From Syntrophus sp. (in: bacteria) (GTDB taxonomy: Bacteria; Desulfobacterota; Syntrophia; Syntrophales; UBA5619), in the NCBI GenBank assembly GCA_013824905.1, contig PNOO01000118.1, positions 1 to 7,514 of the forward strand: a stretch of DNA of 7,514 nt, in the 5' to 3' direction. This document shows, piece by piece, positions 5,235-7,514 of the stretch. Position numbers and translations under genes: made by a program. Below the pieces are notes generated by a model. It saw nothing but the letters and a program-made list of their open reading frames with translations. It ran no database searches and was not told where the DNA came from. Each line of letters begins with the position of its first letter. Within the stretch, counting starts at the first letter, position 1.

Positions 5235-5271
5235 GCCGGGACCCGTCGTGAATGACACGGCGGGTCCCGGC
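5235..5271 (+). other. Long intercistronic hairpin between tctC and tctB
   Basis: GCCGGGACCCGTCGTG (5235-5250) pairs with CACGGCGGGTCCCGGC (5256-5271) in an uninterrupted 16-bp stem (one G-U) closed by a five-base AATGA loop. No U-run follows; the next bases are AGAGGCAAGG. It is therefore not a canonical intrinsic terminator. It is better placed to block 3' exonucleases and stabilise tctC mRNA, or to cause partial termination, giving more TctC than TctAB. The stem ends 11 bases before the tctB ribosome site. Confidence 0.85.
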
Positions 5272-5297
5272 AGAGGCAAGGTAAAGGAGATTCCGAC

Positions 5298-5771
5298 ATG
5301 AAACGGGCCGAGCAAGTCTTGGGGGTGGTGCTGTTGCTGTTTGCGATCTATATCGGGCGTGAGTCCAGCCTGATCGAGTCTGGGGCCGAGTTCGGTATGG
5401 GGCCGGGCTTTATGCCCCTCTGGCTCGCGGTGGGCCTCGGGATCACATCTGCGGCCCTGCTGGTTAGGGCCGTTGTGATTCCCGCCCGTCTCTTCGATCC
5501 GGCGTTTTTCGCCGACCGCGCGGGGGGGGTACGGGTAATCTCGCTGTTGGCCAGTTATCTCCTCGCCATCCTTCTCATGAAACCGTTGGGGATGCCTCTC
5601 TCACTAGCCATCCTCACCGCCGCCACCATGCCGGTCTTCGGCTCACGGAACTGGAAAGCGATCGCCCTGACCGCGATCCTCACCCTGTTCGGCGTGTACC
5701 TGGTCTTCGGACGTTGGCTCGGCGTCCCGCTGCCCATGGGTGTTCTGGAAGAGATCCTGCCAATCTACTGA
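5298..5771 (+). CDS. tctB: Tripartite tricarboxylate transporter small membrane subunit
   Basis: This 157-residue inner-membrane protein is the small subunit that pairs with TctA in the TTT transporter. Four hydrophobic segments can be read at about 5-20, 39-60, 78-113 (long, perhaps a broken helix or pair) and 119-138, typical of TctB. The family GPGFMP motif lies at 35-40, just before the second segment. Sequence conservation in TctB is generally low, so length, topology, the GPGF(F/M)P motif and position between tctC and tctA carry the call. The ribosome site AAAGGAG at 5283-5289 is eight bases before the ATG. The stop is ten bases before the tctA start, indicating close coupling with tctA. 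Confidence 0.92.
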   Translation: MKRAEQVLGVVLLLFAIYIGRESSLIESGAEFGMGPGFMPLWLAVGLGITSAALLVRAVVIPARLFDPAFFADRAGGVRVISLLASYLLAILLMKPLGMPLSLAILTAATMPVFGSRNWKAIALTAILTLFGVYLVFGRWLGVPLPMGVLEEILPIY

Positions 5772-5781
5772 GGAGTCGTCT

Positions 5782-7284
5782 ATGGAAGCACTGCAACAAT
5801 TGATGATGGGTTTTTCCGTCGCCGTCACGCCGGTGAATCTCTTATATTGTCTCCTGGGAACGATCGCCGGGACGATCATCGGGGCGCTCCCGGGCATCGG
5901 CCCCTCGGCCGGGATCTCCATTCTGCTGCCGCTTACCTTCGGGGTCAATCCCACCTCCGCCATGATCATGATGGCCGGGATCTACTGCGGGGCGATGTAT
6001 GGGGGCACCATCACCTCGGTCCTCATCAACGTCCCAGGCGAGGCCTCATCCGTGATGACCACCCTGGACGGTTACCAGATGGCGTTGCAGGGCCGGGCGG
6101 GGGCGGCCCTCGGCATCGCGGCCATCGGCTCTTTCATCGCCGGAACGGTCAGCGTCGTCCTTCTCATGCTGGTGGCGGTTCCACTGGTGAAGGTCGCCCT
6201 CTCTTTCGGCCCGCCGGAGTACTTTGCCCTCATGCTTATGGGTCTCACCACCATCTCGGGACTCGCCGGCGGTTCGGCGTTGAAGGCCTTCCTGGTTACC
6301 TTCCTTGGCCTCCTGGTTTCCACCTCCGGGATGGATGCCTTCTCCGGCCATCCGCGCCTTACCTTCGACTTCACGGAGCTCCTAGATGGCGTCAATTTCC
6401 TGGTGGTCGCCGTGGGGCTCTTCGGGATTGGAGAGGTACTCTATACGGCCGAGAAGACCCTGAAACTGGAGTTCGTCACGACCACGATCAAGAACGTCTG
6501 GCCGACACGGGAGGACTGGCGACTCTCCTGGATGCCGATCACTCGCGGCACCTTCATCGGTTTCATTGTCGGGGTTCTCCCGGGCGCCGGGGGGACCATC
6601 GCCTCATTTTTGAGTTATGCGACCGAAAAGAAGTTTTCCCGGCATCCGGAGCGGTTCGGAAAGGGGGCGATCGAGGGGGTGGCAGGGCCGGAGTCGGCCA
6701 ACAACTCCTCCACCGGCGGCGCCATGGTACCGTTGCTTACGCTGGGGATCCCGGGTTCCGGGACCACCGCCATCATGCTGGGGGCCCTGATGATGTTCGG
6801 ACTGCAACCGGGACCTCTCCTTTTCCAGAAGAACCCGGACTTTGTCTGGGGCGTCATCGCCAGCATGTACATCGGCAATGTCATGCTTCTCATCATGAAC
6901 ATCGGCTGTATCCCTCTCTTCGTCAAGATTCTCAAGATCCCCAACTCCCTGCTGATGCCCCTGATCATTGTCTTCTCAACGGTCGGTGTGTACGCGGTCG
7001 ACAACAGCCTCTTCGACGTCGGGCTGCTGTATGTATTCAGCATTGTGGGGTACCTGATGAGGAAATTCGACTTGCCCCCCGCCCCCTTGGTCCTCTCGGT
7101 GGTCCTGGGCCCCATGGTGGAACGGGCTCTGCGCCAGTCGCTCACCATGTCGCTGGGAAGCTATGATATTTTCTACACCCGGCCGATCACTCTCGGCTTG
7201 CTGCTCATGGCTTTTGCCGTGATCCTCTGGCCTCTGATCGGGTGGATCCGGCAACGGCGCCGCACCGGGACAGCCGGATCATAG
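5782..7284 (+). CDS. tctA: Tripartite tricarboxylate transporter large membrane subunit
   Basis: This 500-residue multispanning protein is the transport channel of the TTT system, driven by ion gradients and fed by TctC. TctA contains two related halves, both visible: GTIIGALPGIGPSAGISILLP at about 31-50, with GAMYGGTITSVLINVPGEASS at 70-90, and the second-half motif GFIVGVLPGAGGTIASFLSY at 260-279, followed by GPESANNSSTGGAMVPLLTLGIPGSGTTA at 302-330. Ten or more hydrophobic segments fill the rest, and the C-terminus is basic (RQRRR). The start at 5782 is preferred over an in-frame ATG at 5740 inside tctB, because GAGGAG lies at 5770-5775 and the length then matches the family's roughly 500 residues. 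A 30-base gap separates it from the second CitE-like gene, so the two are probably co-transcribed. Confidence 0.96.
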   Translation: MEALQQLMMGFSVAVTPVNLLYCLLGTIAGTIIGALPGIGPSAGISILLPLTFGVNPTSAMIMMAGIYCGAMYGGTITSVLINVPGEASSVMTTLDGYQMALQGRAGAALGIAAIGSFIAGTVSVVLLMLVAVPLVKVALSFGPPEYFALMLMGLTTISGLAGGSALKAFLVTFLGLLVSTSGMDAFSGHPRLTFDFTELLDGVNFLVVAVGLFGIGEVLYTAEKTLKLEFVTTTIKNVWPTREDWRLSWMPITRGTFIGFIVGVLPGAGGTIASFLSYATEKKFSRHPERFGKGAIEGVAGPESANNSSTGGAMVPLLTLGIPGSGTTAIMLGALMMFGLQPGPLLFQKNPDFVWGVIASMYIGNVMLLIMNIGCIPLFVKILKIPNSLLMPLIIVFSTVGVYAVDNSLFDVGLLYVFSIVGYLMRKFDLPPAPLVLSVVLGPMVERALRQSLTMSLGSYDIFYTRPITLGLLLMAFAVILWPLIGWIRQRRRTGTAGS

Positions 7285-7314
7285 ACTGCCTGTGAGTTTA
7301 ACCGGAGGCATCTG

Positions 7315-7514
7315 ATGGAGGCTGGAAAATTTGACCTGAAGACGCTTGTCCGCAGGTCCAAGCTTTATGTTCCCGCTAATCGGGAAAAATTCCTGGCAAA
7401 GGCATGGACGCGGGGCGCGGATTGCATCATTCTGGATCTTGAAGATGCCGTGGCGCCGGGGGATAAAGCCTCCGCCCGGAAGCGGGTCAAAGACGATATC
7501 CCGATCGTCGTCAA
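7315..7514 (+). CDS. CitE/HpcH-HpaI family lyase, second copy, N-terminal fragment (runs off window)
   Basis: The first 66 codons are present. They contain LVRRSKLYVPANREKFLAKA (11-30) and CIILDLEDAVAP, the same N-terminal landmarks as the divergent CitE-like protein (RRSRLIMPANERKYVEKA and AVVLDLEDSVP). It is clearly the same family but a different paralogue, with many substitutions between the motifs. The metal-binding Glu and Asp lie downstream of the window. The start has GGAGG at 7304-7308, six bases before the ATG, and the gene begins 30 bases after tctA, so it should belong to the tct operon. A role in processing the imported carboxylate as a CoA ester is inferred from that position. 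Confidence 0.88.
   Translation, partial: MEAGKFDLKTLVRRSKLYVPANREKFLAKAWTRGADCIILDLEDAVAPGDKASARKRVKDDIPIVV

Noticed and set aside
5235..5271. Intrinsic terminator of tctC
   Set aside because: The stem is strong but is followed by AGAGGCAAGG with no T-run, and tctB follows closely on the same strand.
5847..7166. 439-codon plus-strand frame inside tctA
   Set aside because: Out-of-frame shadow of tctA with His/Arg/Gly-rich composition and no membrane segments, while the tctA frame has clear family motifs.

Overview
This 7.5 kb window looks like a chromosomal segment from a moderately GC-rich anaerobic proteobacterium. A member of the Desulfobacterota (former Deltaproteobacteria), perhaps Syntrophus-like, is my best guess. 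It rests on the ilvB-ilvN-ilvC order, the style of the IlvC N-terminus and the tripartite-tricarboxylate-transporter/CitE gene content. It is an impression from protein sequence, not a search result.

The left 2.9 kb, read on the minus strand, is a branched-chain amino acid operon: promoter (2908-2936), a 29-codon Val/Leu-rich leader peptide (2786-2875), overlapping attenuator hairpins (2687-2762), ilvB (acetolactate synthase catalytic subunit, 1008-2666), an unusual 371-bp non-coding spacer, ilvN (regulatory ACT subunit, 139-636) and the first codons of ilvC (1-49). The leader peptide and hairpins form a nearly complete translation-coupled attenuator, in which one 12-bp antiterminator excludes two U-tailed hairpins at once. 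The ilvB-ilvN spacer contains a 292-bp element bounded by imperfect 28-bp inverted repeats, which may be a MITE or an IS remnant.

The right part is a carboxylate-use locus. A CitE-like lyase (minus, 2996-3937) is divergent from a plus-strand operon tctC-tctB-tctA (4216-7284), followed at once by a second CitE-like lyase gene that runs off the window (7315 onward). The 278-bp divergent spacer holds a good sigma70-type promoter with a palindrome across its -10 element, and a related palindrome about 99 bp downstream. A 16-bp perfect hairpin without a U-tract separates tctC from tctB. It probably helps the binding protein to be made in excess over the membrane subunits.

Working together, TctC would capture an unidentified di- or tricarboxylate in the periplasm and TctAB would bring it in. 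The two CitE/HpcH-family enzymes would then cleave (or form) a CoA-thioester-linked 3-hydroxy acid of the malyl-CoA/citramalyl-CoA type. The ilv operon is transcribed separately. The first CitE-like gene is visibly more AT-rich than its neighbours, suggesting a different history.
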